64,000 nucleotides of DNA from Brevibacterium sp. RIT 803 (GTDB lineage: Bacteria > Actinomycetota > Actinomycetes > Actinomycetales > Brevibacteriaceae). The stretch covers positions 620,001 to 684,000 of the forward strand of contig NZ_JAFEMW010000002.1 of NCBI RefSeq assembly GCF_016892625.1. The letters run 5' to 3'. A model generated the notes under the pieces. That model searched no databases. It had not been told where the DNA came from and saw only the letters and a program-made list of their open reading frames with translations. Below, one piece after another: positions 26,113 through 34,016 of this stretch (position 1 is its first letter; each line of letters opens with the position of its first letter). The translations under genes and the position numbers were made by a program.

Positions 26113-26574
26113 ATGACGAATGTGCTGCTCACCCCGCAGGGTCCTCCTCAGTCCGTCGGCGATCTGGGAGATCCCAGCGTCGCTGCCACTCAGGGACCTG
26201 CCGTGCTCTTCGCAAATTCGGCCATCTCCGGCGAGGCCGACCAAGCTTCAGCACCTGAGACATCCCAGACAGGAAGCAATCTTGCCACGGGATCGAACCG
26301 CCCGCTCGCCTACCGTGAGGTCGACGCCGATTGGCACGAGCTCGGATACGAGGCAGCCGACCACTGGGAAGGCCTCTCCCCCGAGCTGCGCCAGCGGCTG
26401 ATCGCCGACCGAACGGCGAAGCTCAGCCGTGAGGAGTACTCCGTCACCACCAGCGGTGCGAGCGCGTCGATGATCACCAGCAATTGGACGTACACCGGGT
26501 CTCCTCGCGTGTACCGCGTCGCGGGTGAGCTTCGCGAACTCGCCGAGGTGTTCGCAGTGATCACCGGAGACTGA
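26113..26574 (+). CDS. Hypothetical protein
   Basis: A 153-residue soluble protein with a low-complexity N-terminal half (Gly, Ser, Pro, Gln) and a folded-looking C-terminal half (WHELGYEAADHWEGLSPELRQRL and TGSPRVYRVAGELREL). I do not recognise it. A CAAGAT hexamer six bases before the ATG suggests a leaderless mRNA. It is convergent with the amino-acid-binding lipoprotein. Confidence 0.55.
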   Translation: MTNVLLTPQGPPQSVGDLGDPSVAATQGPAVLFANSAISGEADQASAPETSQTGSNLATGSNRPLAYREVDADWHELGYEAADHWEGLSPELRQRLIADRTAKLSREEYSVTTSGASASMITSNWTYTGSPRVYRVAGELRELAEVFAVITGD

Positions 26575-26589
26575 CTTCTGCCGGCGTGA

Positions 26590-27474
26590 CTAGTATCGGT
26601 CGACGGTCGGCTCCTCCACGCCGTCCGAATCCCCCAATGTGTGCTCGAACGCCTGCGTCCAGTCCCCGTTCTCGACTGCTGCTTCAATGGCATCATTGAC
26701 GGCACTGCGGAGTTCAACTTCTCCCTTGGGCAGGCCGATTCCATAGTGGTCCTCGGAGAAGGGCTGACCGACGACAGTCAGCTCGTCCCCGCTCTGCGCG
26801 GCATAGCCACGCAGGATTGCGTCATCGGTCGTCACCGCATCAACGGAACCCGATTGCAGGTCGGTCACACATTTTGACACCGTGTCGTAGGTGACGAGCT
26901 CTGCTTCAGGATGCTCTTTCGCCATCCTCTGTCCAGGTACTCCCCCGACGGTGGCACACACCGTCTTGCCGCCGAGGTCGTCGGGGCCAGCAATGTCTGA
27001 ATCAGAGCGGACCATGAGATCTTGCCCTGTCGTGTAGTAGGGGCCGGCGAAGTCGACGATCTTCTTGCGCTCATCGTTGATGGTGTAGCCGGCCACGATG
27101 AGGTCGACATTGCCCTGCTGAAGAAAAGTGTCCCGATTGGCGGTCACAGTTTCGACCCAGTCGATGTCCTCAGGCGCGAAACCGAGCTGACCGGCCACGA
27201 GAGTTGCGATCTCGACGTCGAAGCCTTCTGGCGCTTCGGCTCCTGCCGTGAGGTTCCCGATGCCCGGCTGATCGTGATAGACCCCGATTGTGATGGAGCC
27301 CTGATCGTGTGCGCTCTTCCACGTCGGAGAAGCAGCAATGTCGGCGTCATCGTTCACTTCGTATGCTGGCCCGCCCTCACCGCCGTCGGGATCGGCCGGG
27401 GTACCGCCTTGACCACATCCGCTCAGGACCAGCCCGACCGCAGCTAACCCGATGACCCAGTTGACCTTGCGCAT
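26590..27474 (-). CDS. Amino-acid ABC transporter substrate-binding lipoprotein (GluB-like)
   Basis: A 294-residue protein. The signal peptide MRKVNWVIGLAAVGLVLSGC ends in a lipobox (LSGC). The bacterial periplasmic-binding fold (SBP_bac_3) follows: ITIGVYHDQPGIGN, GFDVEIATLVAGQLG, NVDLIVAGYTINDERKKIVDFAGPYY and the hinge motif LGGKTVCATVGGVPG. It resembles glutamate-binding GluB. AGGGAG precedes the ATG at 27474. No permease or ATPase gene is adjacent, so it is an orphan that may serve a distant transporter. Confidence 0.88.
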   Translation of the reverse strand: MRKVNWVIGLAAVGLVLSGCGQGGTPADPDGGEGGPAYEVNDDADIAASPTWKSAHDQGSITIGVYHDQPGIGNLTAGAEAPEGFDVEIATLVAGQLGFAPEDIDWVETVTANRDTFLQQGNVDLIVAGYTINDERKKIVDFAGPYYTTGQDLMVRSDSDIAGPDDLGGKTVCATVGGVPGQRMAKEHPEAELVTYDTVSKCVTDLQSGSVDAVTTDDAILRGYAAQSGDELTVVGQPFSEDHYGIGLPKGEVELRSAVNDAIEAAVENGDWTQAFEHTLGDSDGVEEPTVDRY

Positions 27475-27584
27475 GCACACTCCCTTGTGAAATGTCAGCT
27501 GCTCCTCACCATTGAGCAGAAGTGATCCGATCCTACCGGTAGAACGACGGAGCGCATGACTGATCGGAGCACGATCGAATTGCT

Positions 27585-27974
27585 TCAGGAGCTGGGCAGC
27601 GTGCCCGCGTCCGCCTGCCTGGCTCGGCTGTCCGAAATGGCTGCCACATTGAGCTCCGCCCACCGACGCAGTGCGGCGACGGGTTCTTGAAGGGACCGCC
27701 CGAGTTCGGTCAGCGCGTATTCCACTCGTGGTGGAACCTCACCGAAGACCTCTCTGGTCACCAGCCCGTCTGCTGCCAGCGACCGCAGGGTAGAGGTGAG
27801 GACCTTCGGTGTGATCCCACCTATCGCCACCCGAATCTCGCTGAAGCGCTTCGGACCCTCGTCGAGGACGCTGATGATGAGGACCGTCCATTTGTCACCG
27901 ACTCGGTCGAGGACGACTCGGGTCGGACATTCAGGATCGAAGGCATCGCCTTCCCAGGAACTGCTCATACTCAT
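27585..27974 (-). CDS. HxlR-family transcriptional regulator
   Basis: A 129-residue winged-helix protein. CPTRVVLDRVGDKWTVLII at residues 16-34 and GPKRFSEIRVAIGGITPKVL are classic HxlR motifs, followed by LRSLAADGLVTREVFGEVPP (wing) and a C-terminal dimer helix. The Cys at position 16 is the redox or electrophile sensor in some family members. It is divergent from an NAD(P)-binding protein gene, a common pairing in which the regulator represses its neighbour and itself. TACTAT lies six bases before the ATG. Confidence 0.9.
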   Translation of the reverse strand: MSMSSSWEGDAFDPECPTRVVLDRVGDKWTVLIISVLDEGPKRFSEIRVAIGGITPKVLTSTLRSLAADGLVTREVFGEVPPRVEYALTELGRSLQEPVAALRRWAELNVAAISDSRARQADAGTLPSS

Positions 27975-28053
27975 ACCCCAATAGTATCTTTGAGGTACTC
28001 AATATCCAAAGGGTATCTTTATGGCAACAGCCGCTTCAACGAAAGGACACACC
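27975..28053. promoter_or_regulatory. Divergent HxlR operator/promoter region
   Basis: An AT-rich 79-bp spacer. It contains the imperfect palindrome AGTATCTTTGAGGTACT (27983-27999) and a direct repeat GTATCTTT (27984-27991 and 28013-28020). HxlR proteins bind such ATAC/GTAT-rich palindromes, so self-regulation and control of the 28054 gene are likely. Confidence 0.6.
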
Positions 28054-28659
28054 ATGAAGATCGCACTGTTCGGAGCTTCCGGAATGATCGGATCCCGCGT
28101 CACCAAGGAAGCCGCCGAGCGCGGCCTCGAGGTCACAGCCATCACTCGGACCGGCACCGAGGTCCCGGGCGCCGCAGCGAACCTCCAGGGCGACATGGCA
28201 GACGCCGAATTCGACCGACAGGTCGTCGCCGATCATGACGTCATCGTCTCGACAACTGGTCCCAGCCGCACCGGCGGACCCCACGAAGAGTGGTTGAAAG
28301 CTCTGGAGACACTGGCTCAGTCAAGCGGAGACAAGCGCGTCTTCGTCGTCGGCGGTGCCGGATCGCTCTTCGTCGGCGACACCATGCTCAAGGACACCGA
28401 AGGATTCCCAGAAGCCTATAAGGCTGAATCGGAGACCGGCACGAGGGCACTCGAGCTGATGCGTTCAGGCAGCTACTCTCCCTGGACCCTGATCTCCCCC
28501 GCCCCTGAGATCGGGCCCGGTGAACGTACCGGAACCTACTCAACCGAACTCGAGACGCCCGCCGGTGATTCGATCTCAGCAGAGGACTTCGCTGTGGCCA
28601 TGGTTGACGAGATCGTCGATGCAAAGCACATCGACTCTCGCTTCACAGTCGCGAGCTGA
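28054..28659 (+). CDS. NAD(P)-binding (atypical SDR / NmrA-like) protein
   Basis: A 201-residue Rossmann protein starting MKIALFGASGMIGSRVTKEA, with the GxxGxxG dinucleotide motif, and VFVVGGAGSLFV later. Similar to YwnB-type proteins of unknown substrate that are often controlled by HxlR regulators. GAAAGGACACACC precedes the ATG at 28054; the in-frame ATG at 28021 has no ribosome-binding site and lies in the operator. Confidence 0.85.
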   Translation: MKIALFGASGMIGSRVTKEAAERGLEVTAITRTGTEVPGAAANLQGDMADAEFDRQVVADHDVIVSTTGPSRTGGPHEEWLKALETLAQSSGDKRVFVVGGAGSLFVGDTMLKDTEGFPEAYKAESETGTRALELMRSGSYSPWTLISPAPEIGPGERTGTYSTELETPAGDSISAEDFAVAMVDEIVDAKHIDSRFTVAS

Positions 28660-28733
28660 GGCGCTCGATGCCCAGCGGCACACCCTCTCGGGATTCGAGC
28701 CGCGGGCGCTCTGATTCCGCCCCTCGTGAATGA

Positions 28734-28773
28734 GAAGAACGCCGGGAGTGCAATTGCACTCGCGGCGTTCTTC
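28734..28773. terminator. Bidirectional hairpin terminator
   Basis: Arms GAAGAACGCCG (28734-28744) and CGGCGTTCTTC (28763-28773), with a nested AGTGCAATTGCACT stem in the loop, between convergent genes. Confidence 0.75.
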
Positions 28774-28831
28774 AGACCTCATCGGGGTTCACATCACGGT
28801 GATGACCGGATGCGAATCCTGCACTCAGGTA

Positions 28832-30205
28832 TCAGGCCTTGGCGGTTTCCTTCTGAGGAGCCGGCTTTGAGTTAGCGGCCTCGACGAAGTTCTTGCGAGG
28901 GACATCGAGATCAGCCAGCGGCATGGCGTCGCGACCGACGATGGCGTTGAGGATCCAGTTGCCGAAGACCTTGACCTTGCGGTCCACTGTCGGGATCGCG
29001 TAGCCGTGGTAGGCGCGGTGCATCAGCCAAGCGAGGACGCCGCGGGCTTCGAAGTCGCCCATCTGCGAAACGCCCTTGTACAGGCCGAGGCCCGCAACAG
29101 TGCCGATGGTCTTGTGGAAGTACTGCTTGAACTCGGTCTCTCCGCGCAGTGCGGCGAGAACGTTGGCAGCCAAGACTGGCGCCTGTCGCACGGCGTGCTG
29201 AGCGTTGGGCACGCAGTAGCCACCCACACCGCCACCGGAGAGATCCGGCACGGCAGCGTTGTCACCGGCGGCCCATGCGCCTTCGACCACGCCGTTGTCG
29301 CCTTCGACGCGCAGATCGGCGCGCACGGTCACGCGACCGCGTTCATCGAGAGGCAGGTCCGAGTCGACGAGGATCGGGTTGGCCTTGACGCCAGCCGACC
29401 ACACGATGGTGTCCGCGTCGAACTCTTCACCGCTGGAGAGCTTGATGTGCTTGTCGGTGCAGTCCTGGAGGAAGGTCTCGAGGTACACGTCGATGCCGCG
29501 TTCGCGCATGTGCTCCACAACCCAGCGAGCCTGAGCTTCGCCGACCTCGGGCATCACGCGATCCAGTGCCTCGACGAGGACGAAGCGGACGTCGGCTTCT
29601 GTCAGCGTCTCGTACTGAGCCACTGCGGAGCGGACGACGTCTTCGAGCTCGGTGAGGAGTTCGATGCCGGCGAATCCGCCACCGACGAAGACGAAGGTCA
29701 GCGCCTTGCGACGTTCGTCATCATCTTCCATCAGCGAGGCATCGGACAAGCGGCTGAGGAGGTGATCGCGCAGTGCGACGGCTTCCTCGATGCGCTTGAG
29801 CGCGATGGCGTTCTCCTTGAGGCCGGGAATCGGCAGAGCGCGCGCCACCGAACCGGCGGCCATGATGATGTGGTCGTAGTCGAGCTCGAACGCCTCGTCG
29901 TTCTCCGGCTCGACGGTGACGAACTTGTCGCCGTGGTTGATCGAGGTGACCTTCGCGGTGATGACCTCGGCACCGGAGAGATTGCGGCGCAACGGCACGA
30001 CGGCGTGACGTGGTTCGATGGACCCGGCTGCCACCTCGGGGAGGAACGGCAGGTAGGTCATGTAGGGATTGGGATCGACCACGGTCACTGTGGCTTCGCC
30101 ACGACCGAGGTTCTTCAACAGATTCTGAGCGGTAACGAGACCAAGGTAGCCGCCACCAACGACGAGGATTCGAGGACGCAATTTTGAGTTTCTGATGAGT
30201 GCCAT
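28832..30205 (-). CDS. ndh: Type II NADH:quinone dehydrogenase
   Basis: A 457-residue flavoprotein. FAD motif ILVVGGGYLGLVTAQ at residues 13-27; NADH motif FVFVGGGFAGIELLTEL near 170; the C-terminal AAGDNAAVPD and quinone-site segment YCVPNAQHAVRQA fit NDH-2. It passes electrons from NADH to the quinone pool without proton pumping, as a peripheral membrane protein. The mRNA is probably leaderless (TAAGAT six bases before the ATG), and a Rex-like operator overlaps the promoter, implying induction when NADH is high. Confidence 0.94.
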   Translation of the reverse strand: MALIRNSKLRPRILVVGGGYLGLVTAQNLLKNLGRGEATVTVVDPNPYMTYLPFLPEVAAGSIEPRHAVVPLRRNLSGAEVITAKVTSINHGDKFVTVEPENDEAFELDYDHIIMAAGSVARALPIPGLKENAIALKRIEEAVALRDHLLSRLSDASLMEDDDERRKALTFVFVGGGFAGIELLTELEDVVRSAVAQYETLTEADVRFVLVEALDRVMPEVGEAQARWVVEHMRERGIDVYLETFLQDCTDKHIKLSSGEEFDADTIVWSAGVKANPILVDSDLPLDERGRVTVRADLRVEGDNGVVEGAWAAGDNAAVPDLSGGGVGGYCVPNAQHAVRQAPVLAANVLAALRGETEFKQYFHKTIGTVAGLGLYKGVSQMGDFEARGVLAWLMHRAYHGYAIPTVDRKVKVFGNWILNAIVGRDAMPLADLDVPRKNFVEAANSKPAPQKETAKA

Positions 30206-30211
30206 ATTCCC

Positions 30212-30240
30212 ATCTTAGGCCCTTGTGAAAACTTTCACTA
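30212..30240 (-). promoter_or_regulatory. Rex-type operator over the ndh promoter
   Basis: The sequence TTGTGAAAACTTTCACTA (30223-30240) matches the Rex consensus TTGTGAA-N4-TTCACAA at 13 of 14 defined positions. On the minus strand the -10 TAAGAT lies at 30212-30217, so the site covers about -18 to -35. Rex represses ndh-type genes in other actinobacteria when NADH/NAD is low. Confidence 0.75.
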
Positions 30241-30285
30241 ATTGCATCTCGACGCTCCAGATCAGAGGTTCGGCACCGGGTTCTA

Positions 30286-31581
30286 TCAGCGTTTGCGGCG
30301 AATGAAAACCACTGCTGAGAGCACGAAGAGGACAACTGCGATGAGGCCTCCGGCACCCAGAACCGAGAACCCCAGCTTGGGCGTGGCCTGAGATGAGACC
30401 ACGTCCTTGGGCGCGACTGCTTTCGGGTTGTTGTCCTCTGCTGGTACCGCATTCTCCGTCTCAGCCGAGTCGGACTGTGCGCGCCGGTGCATCGTCACCC
30501 AGTCGGCGAGAGCGTCGGCTGAGCTGGGAACAGACTTCGGGACGTCGGCCTTCATCGCGGCCTTCGGATCGAGACGACCCCAGCCGACGATGGGATCCGG
30601 CTTGCCCTTTTTGCTCTGCCCCTTGTGCCCGGGCACAGGCTTGGCCGTCGAAGTCAGCTTGGCGGTGACCTCGTCGGCACTGAGATCTGGGTCCTCGGCC
30701 CGGATCAGCGCTGCCACTCCGGAGACGATCGGTGAGGCGAAGGAACATCCCTGCCCCTCTGCATAGCCGCCCGAGTAGTACGGGATCGGAATGTCTGCCG
30801 CCGGCCCCATGAGGTCAACAGCCGTTCCAGGAGCAGTTGACTCGGAGAGAACTCGGTTGTTCTTGCCCAGTCCGCCGACGCCGATGACGCCGGGCACTGT
30901 CGACGGCGACCACGCCTGGGTCGCGCCTTGGGAGGCATTGCCGACACAGGCGACGACGACGACGTCCTTCTCATACGCGTAGGCGAAGGATTCGTCCCAG
31001 CTGGAGGGCCAGGCAGGATCGTCCCAGCCCAGCGACATGTTGATGACCTTGGCTCCCGAGTCGACAGCCCAGCGGATTGCTTTGTCGGCCTGCTCGCGAG
31101 TGGAGCCTGATTCCTTCGGGCGGTCGGGGCCCAACCACATCGAGGCAGACAGGATATCGACGTCGGGCGCGACTCCGGTAGGTCCGGCGCCTTGCCCCTG
31201 GCCCGCGATGACTCCGGAGACGGCGGTGCCGTGGTGGATCGTCGTCTTGCCACCGATCGGGGTCTTGCCGTCCTTGTCGAGTCCGCTGAAGTCCTTTGAC
31301 TTGCTGACCACGCCTTTGAGGTCCTCATGTTTGGTGTTGACGCCGGAATCGATGACGGCGACCTTCACGCCTTTGCCCGTGGACTTCTTCCACATGTCAT
31401 CGATGCCGTATTTCTTGATGTACCACTGTCCGGGTCCGGGCTCGGGCGCAGCGAGTGCTGGCTGAGTCGTGCCCATGACCAGTCCCAGCACCAGAGAACC
31501 GACGATGGCGAGTTTTGCGGTGCGCCTTCCAGCGCGTGGGCGCTGGGAAGGTGTCGGTGTCCGCGGCGCGACGGGCCTCAC
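30286..31581 (-). CDS. Mycosin-like S8 serine protease, membrane-anchored
   Basis: A 431-residue subtilase. It has a twin-Arg-free signal peptide ending near LAAPEPG, a catalytic Asp in VAVIDSGV, His in HHGTAVSGVI and Ser in GCSFASPIVSG (Cys replaces the usual Thr before Ser). A Pro/Ala/Asp-rich linker and a C-terminal helix with RRKR tail follow, the layout of type VII secretion mycosins. No type VII secretion genes are in view. The GTG start overlaps the ppx stop (GTGA), so it is translated with ppx. Confidence 0.87.
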   Translation of the reverse strand: MRPVAPRTPTPSQRPRAGRRTAKLAIVGSLVLGLVMGTTQPALAAPEPGPGQWYIKKYGIDDMWKKSTGKGVKVAVIDSGVNTKHEDLKGVVSKSKDFSGLDKDGKTPIGGKTTIHHGTAVSGVIAGQGQGAGPTGVAPDVDILSASMWLGPDRPKESGSTREQADKAIRWAVDSGAKVINMSLGWDDPAWPSSWDESFAYAYEKDVVVVACVGNASQGATQAWSPSTVPGVIGVGGLGKNNRVLSESTAPGTAVDLMGPAADIPIPYYSGGYAEGQGCSFASPIVSGVAALIRAEDPDLSADEVTAKLTSTAKPVPGHKGQSKKGKPDPIVGWGRLDPKAAMKADVPKSVPSSADALADWVTMHRRAQSDSAETENAVPAEDNNPKAVAPKDVVSSQATPKLGFSVLGAGGLIAVVLFVLSAVVFIRRKR

Positions 31582-32525
31582 GACTGCGGTCGCGCTAGGT
31601 CGAGCGCGGTGCCGTCGAGGATGTCCGTCTCCGAGACCATGATGTCGAGTTCAGCCCCCGCGCTCCTGACTGCGGAATCGATGCGGGCCGCGATTCGGGC
31701 GAACAGCAGTCCCCCCGCCGCGATGACGTCGACGCGCCCGGGGTGCATGTACGGGAGTCCGGCACGAGCCTCACGCCCCATCCGCAGCAGTTCGTTGGCT
31801 TCGCCGTCGATGTCGGCCACGCGCAGATGGGTGCCGTGGATGCGTTCGCGCTGATAGCTGTCGAGGTCGAGGATTCCCGCGGCCAGTGTGGTGACAGTGC
31901 CTGCGACTCCGATCATCGTCCGCGGGGCGGCAAGATCGACGATCTCGGCGGCCTTGTCGAGGTTGGCATCGATGTCGCCGATGGCCGCCTGGATCTGCGC
32001 CTGGTCGGGGACGTCAACGGACATGTGGCGTTCAGTCAGGCGCACGGATCCGATATCCATGCTGACCGCCGAGGTGACGCTTTCGGAGCCGAGGACCAGT
32101 TCGGTTGATCCCCCGCCGAGGTCCATGACGAGGAACGGTCCGCTGTCGGCACCGTGTCCGACGGTCGCACCGAGGAATGACAGATGAGCCTCTTCGTCGC
32201 CGGTGATGACGTCGGGCACGACGCCCAGGATGCCGAAGATGCCTGCGGAGAACTCGTCTCGGTTCTTCACGTCACGGCTGGCGGAGGTGGCGACGAACCT
32301 CAGCTTCTCCGGTGAGTACTCGGCAGCCACCTCGGCGAATTCCCGGGCCGCGGTGAACGTGCGTTCCAAGGCTTCGGGGGCGAACTCACCCGTCGCGTCC
32401 ACACCCTGGCCGAGGCGCACGATCCGGGTCTCACGACGAAGCTCGGTCATCTGTCCGTGCTCGTCGACGTCGGCGATGAGCAGACGCAGGGAATTGGTCC
32501 CGCAGTCGAAGGCGGCAACTCGCAT
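31578..32525 (-). CDS. ppx: Exopolyphosphatase, Ppx/GppA family
   Basis: A 315-residue protein of the short actinobacterial form. The ASKHA phosphate-binding motifs are visible: MRVAAFDCGTNSLRLLIADV at the N-terminus and FLVMDLGGGSTELVLG near 130; MIGVAGTVTTLAA follows. It removes phosphate from polyphosphate or pppGpp. Strong AGGAGA precedes the ATG. It is the third gene of ftsB - DUF501 - ppx - mycosin-like protease, a common actinobacterial order apart from the protease. Confidence 0.92.
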   Translation of the reverse strand: MRVAAFDCGTNSLRLLIADVDEHGQMTELRRETRIVRLGQGVDATGEFAPEALERTFTAAREFAEVAAEYSPEKLRFVATSASRDVKNRDEFSAGIFGILGVVPDVITGDEEAHLSFLGATVGHGADSGPFLVMDLGGGSTELVLGSESVTSAVSMDIGSVRLTERHMSVDVPDQAQIQAAIGDIDANLDKAAEIVDLAAPRTMIGVAGTVTTLAAGILDLDSYQRERIHGTHLRVADIDGEANELLRMGREARAGLPYMHPGRVDVIAAGGLLFARIAARIDSAVRSAGAELDIMVSETDILDGTALDLARPQS

Positions 32526-32534
32526 GAGTCTCTC

Positions 32535-33065
32535 CTATTCGCTTGCCTCGGCCGAGGCGTTCTCTGCGCCCGCCGGGGTGGGGACGTCGGTCATGAAGGA
32601 GATTGCGCGATCACCGATCGGGTTGATCCCAGGGCCGGCAGCCAGTGAGTGGCCCACCAGGGCGTGCAGGCATTTCACTCGGTTGGGCATGCCGCCGGCG
32701 GAGTAGTCCTTGATCTCCTCCACCTCGGCGAGGCCGGCCGTTCTGCCGATCTCGGATCGCGTCGCAAGGTAAGCGGTATGGGCCTTGGCATAGGAGGCTG
32801 CGAGCTCTTCGTCCTCGGCGAGCTCAGCAGACCATTCGGCCATGATTCCCGAAGCCTCGAGACGCGAGCACTCCGTGACGAAGGCGGGATGAGTGAGGTA
32901 GAAGGCGGTGGGGAACGGCGTGCCGTCCTCGAGCCTCGGAGCAGTGGCGACGACCAGAGGCTCACCCGATGTGCTGCGGGCGGCAATCCCGACGACGCCG
33001 CGCGGAATCCGCCCGAGCTGGTCCTTCAGGATGGCGAAGTCCGCCTCGGTGCACTCTGTGATCAT
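32535..33065 (-). CDS. DUF501-domain protein
   Basis: A 176-residue protein: ILKDQLGRIPRGVVGIAAR near the start, PFPTAFYLTHP in the middle and GGMPNRVKCLHALVGHSLA near the end match DUF501, which is nearly always found between ftsB and ppx in actinobacteria. Function unknown. Its start overlaps the ftsB stop by one base (TGATG). The C-terminal 20 residues are Ala/Glu-rich and variable. Confidence 0.88.
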   Translation of the reverse strand: MITECTEADFAILKDQLGRIPRGVVGIAARSTSGEPLVVATAPRLEDGTPFPTAFYLTHPAFVTECSRLEASGIMAEWSAELAEDEELAASYAKAHTAYLATRSEIGRTAGLAEVEEIKDYSAGGMPNRVKCLHALVGHSLAAGPGINPIGDRAISFMTDVPTPAGAENASAEASE

Positions 33066-33556
33066 CAGCCCTTCTCCACGGTATTGCCGACCTCTTGAAT
33101 CGACTCCAGCAACTCAAGGTACCAGGCTTGTTTGCGTTGCGGGCGGTCCGTAGCCGAATCGTCACCGTTGATCGCCTCCTGATTGGTGACGATGACCGCG
33201 TTCTTGCCCTCTTCGACGTAGTACTGATCCTTGCGGGCCTTGCGCGTGATGTATGCAGGGTCCTTGAGGTTCTCGTTCTTCTCTTCCAGTCCCTGGACTT
33301 CGGACTTCGTCGATTCGATCTCGCTGTTGAGCGCGGCGATCTGCTGTGCCTGTTTGAGGGCCGAGTTGATCGAGGGCAGGAAGGTGACGAGCACGATGGC
33401 GATGACGAGGAGGAATACTCCAGTCTGCCAGGACAGCTTCCGCTTGCGAGTGTCTTCGGTGGGCTGAGCCTCGACGACCGGTGCAGGGCGTCGACGGGGA
33501 GCGGCTCTGCCCGGAGCCGATTTGGGGGCGCTGTTTCTGGGCTTGCTCGGAACCAT
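33065..33556 (-). CDS. ftsB: Septum formation initiator (FtsB/DivIC-like)
   Basis: A 163-residue bitopic protein: a basic Pro/Ala-rich cytoplasmic part (about 1-45), one membrane helix (GVFLLVIAIVLVTFLPSI) and an extracellular coiled coil (QAQQIAALNSEIESTKSEVQ) ending in the DPAYITRKARKDQYYVEEG motif of the family. It links early and late divisome proteins. GAGGAAAG precedes the ATG at 33556, so the reading from 33601 is rejected. Confidence 0.88.
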   Translation of the reverse strand: MVPSKPRNSAPKSAPGRAAPRRRPAPVVEAQPTEDTRKRKLSWQTGVFLLVIAIVLVTFLPSINSALKQAQQIAALNSEIESTKSEVQGLEEKNENLKDPAYITRKARKDQYYVEEGKNAVIVTNQEAINGDDSATDRPQRKQAWYLELLESIQEVGNTVEKG

Positions 33557-34016
33557 GTCTCTTTCCTCTGCGACCGGGGATGGGGAAGGCTGTCGCAACA
33601 CATCTAAGTCTGCCGTGTCATCATCCGGACTGCGAGGATTTGGGTGTCGTGGCGTGTTCTATTTTTCGAAAGCCCAGATCCGCCCGGCTCCTTCGCTGCG
33701 CTCACGCACGTCCTACCCTTTCGTCGATGTCCGACAACTAGTTCAGCTCCCGGCACCGTTGGCCCTAAAACCCCCCCGCTGCTGTTGGGTGATATGGCAC
33801 TCACACTGCAGGGTGCGGACGCCGGAGTCCCGAGATGCACACGTCAACGCCCCGCACCTCACCACTCCCAATCCAGCTTCCACCTCAACTAGTGGTTATC
33901 CACAGAGTTATACACAACCCAAAAATCTTTAGTGCGAAGTCAGATCCCAGAAGCAGGGACAGCAGGAACGACAGGCGGAATCTGACACCACTGCTGGGGC
34001 AACCGCAGCGACTTCG
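33557..34016. other. 460-bp intergenic region between ftsB and DUF559-type gene
   Basis: Divergent spacer. The first part (33557-33730) has GC-rich sequence with no convincing gene. From 33880 onward it is AT-richer and contains two DnaA-box-like nonamers. Upstream of 34017 no codons matching the usual N-terminal domain of DUF559-type proteins are seen, so remnants of a longer gene may lie here but were not recognised. Confidence 0.4.
33896..33916 (+). promoter_or_regulatory. Two DnaA-box-like nonamers
   Basis: TTATCCACA (33896-33904) and TTATACACA (33908-33916) both match the DnaA consensus TTATNCACA, in the same direction and 12 bp apart. No dnaA or dnaN is near, so this is not taken as the chromosomal origin. 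Confidence 0.45.

Noticed and set aside
30286..31581. Part of an ESX/type VII secretion locus
   Set aside because: No EccB, EccC, EccD, PE/PPE or WXG100 genes are near; the operon is ftsB - DUF501 - ppx.
33896..33916. Chromosomal origin of replication
   Set aside because: Only two DnaA-like boxes; no dnaA, dnaN, parAB or rpmH nearby.
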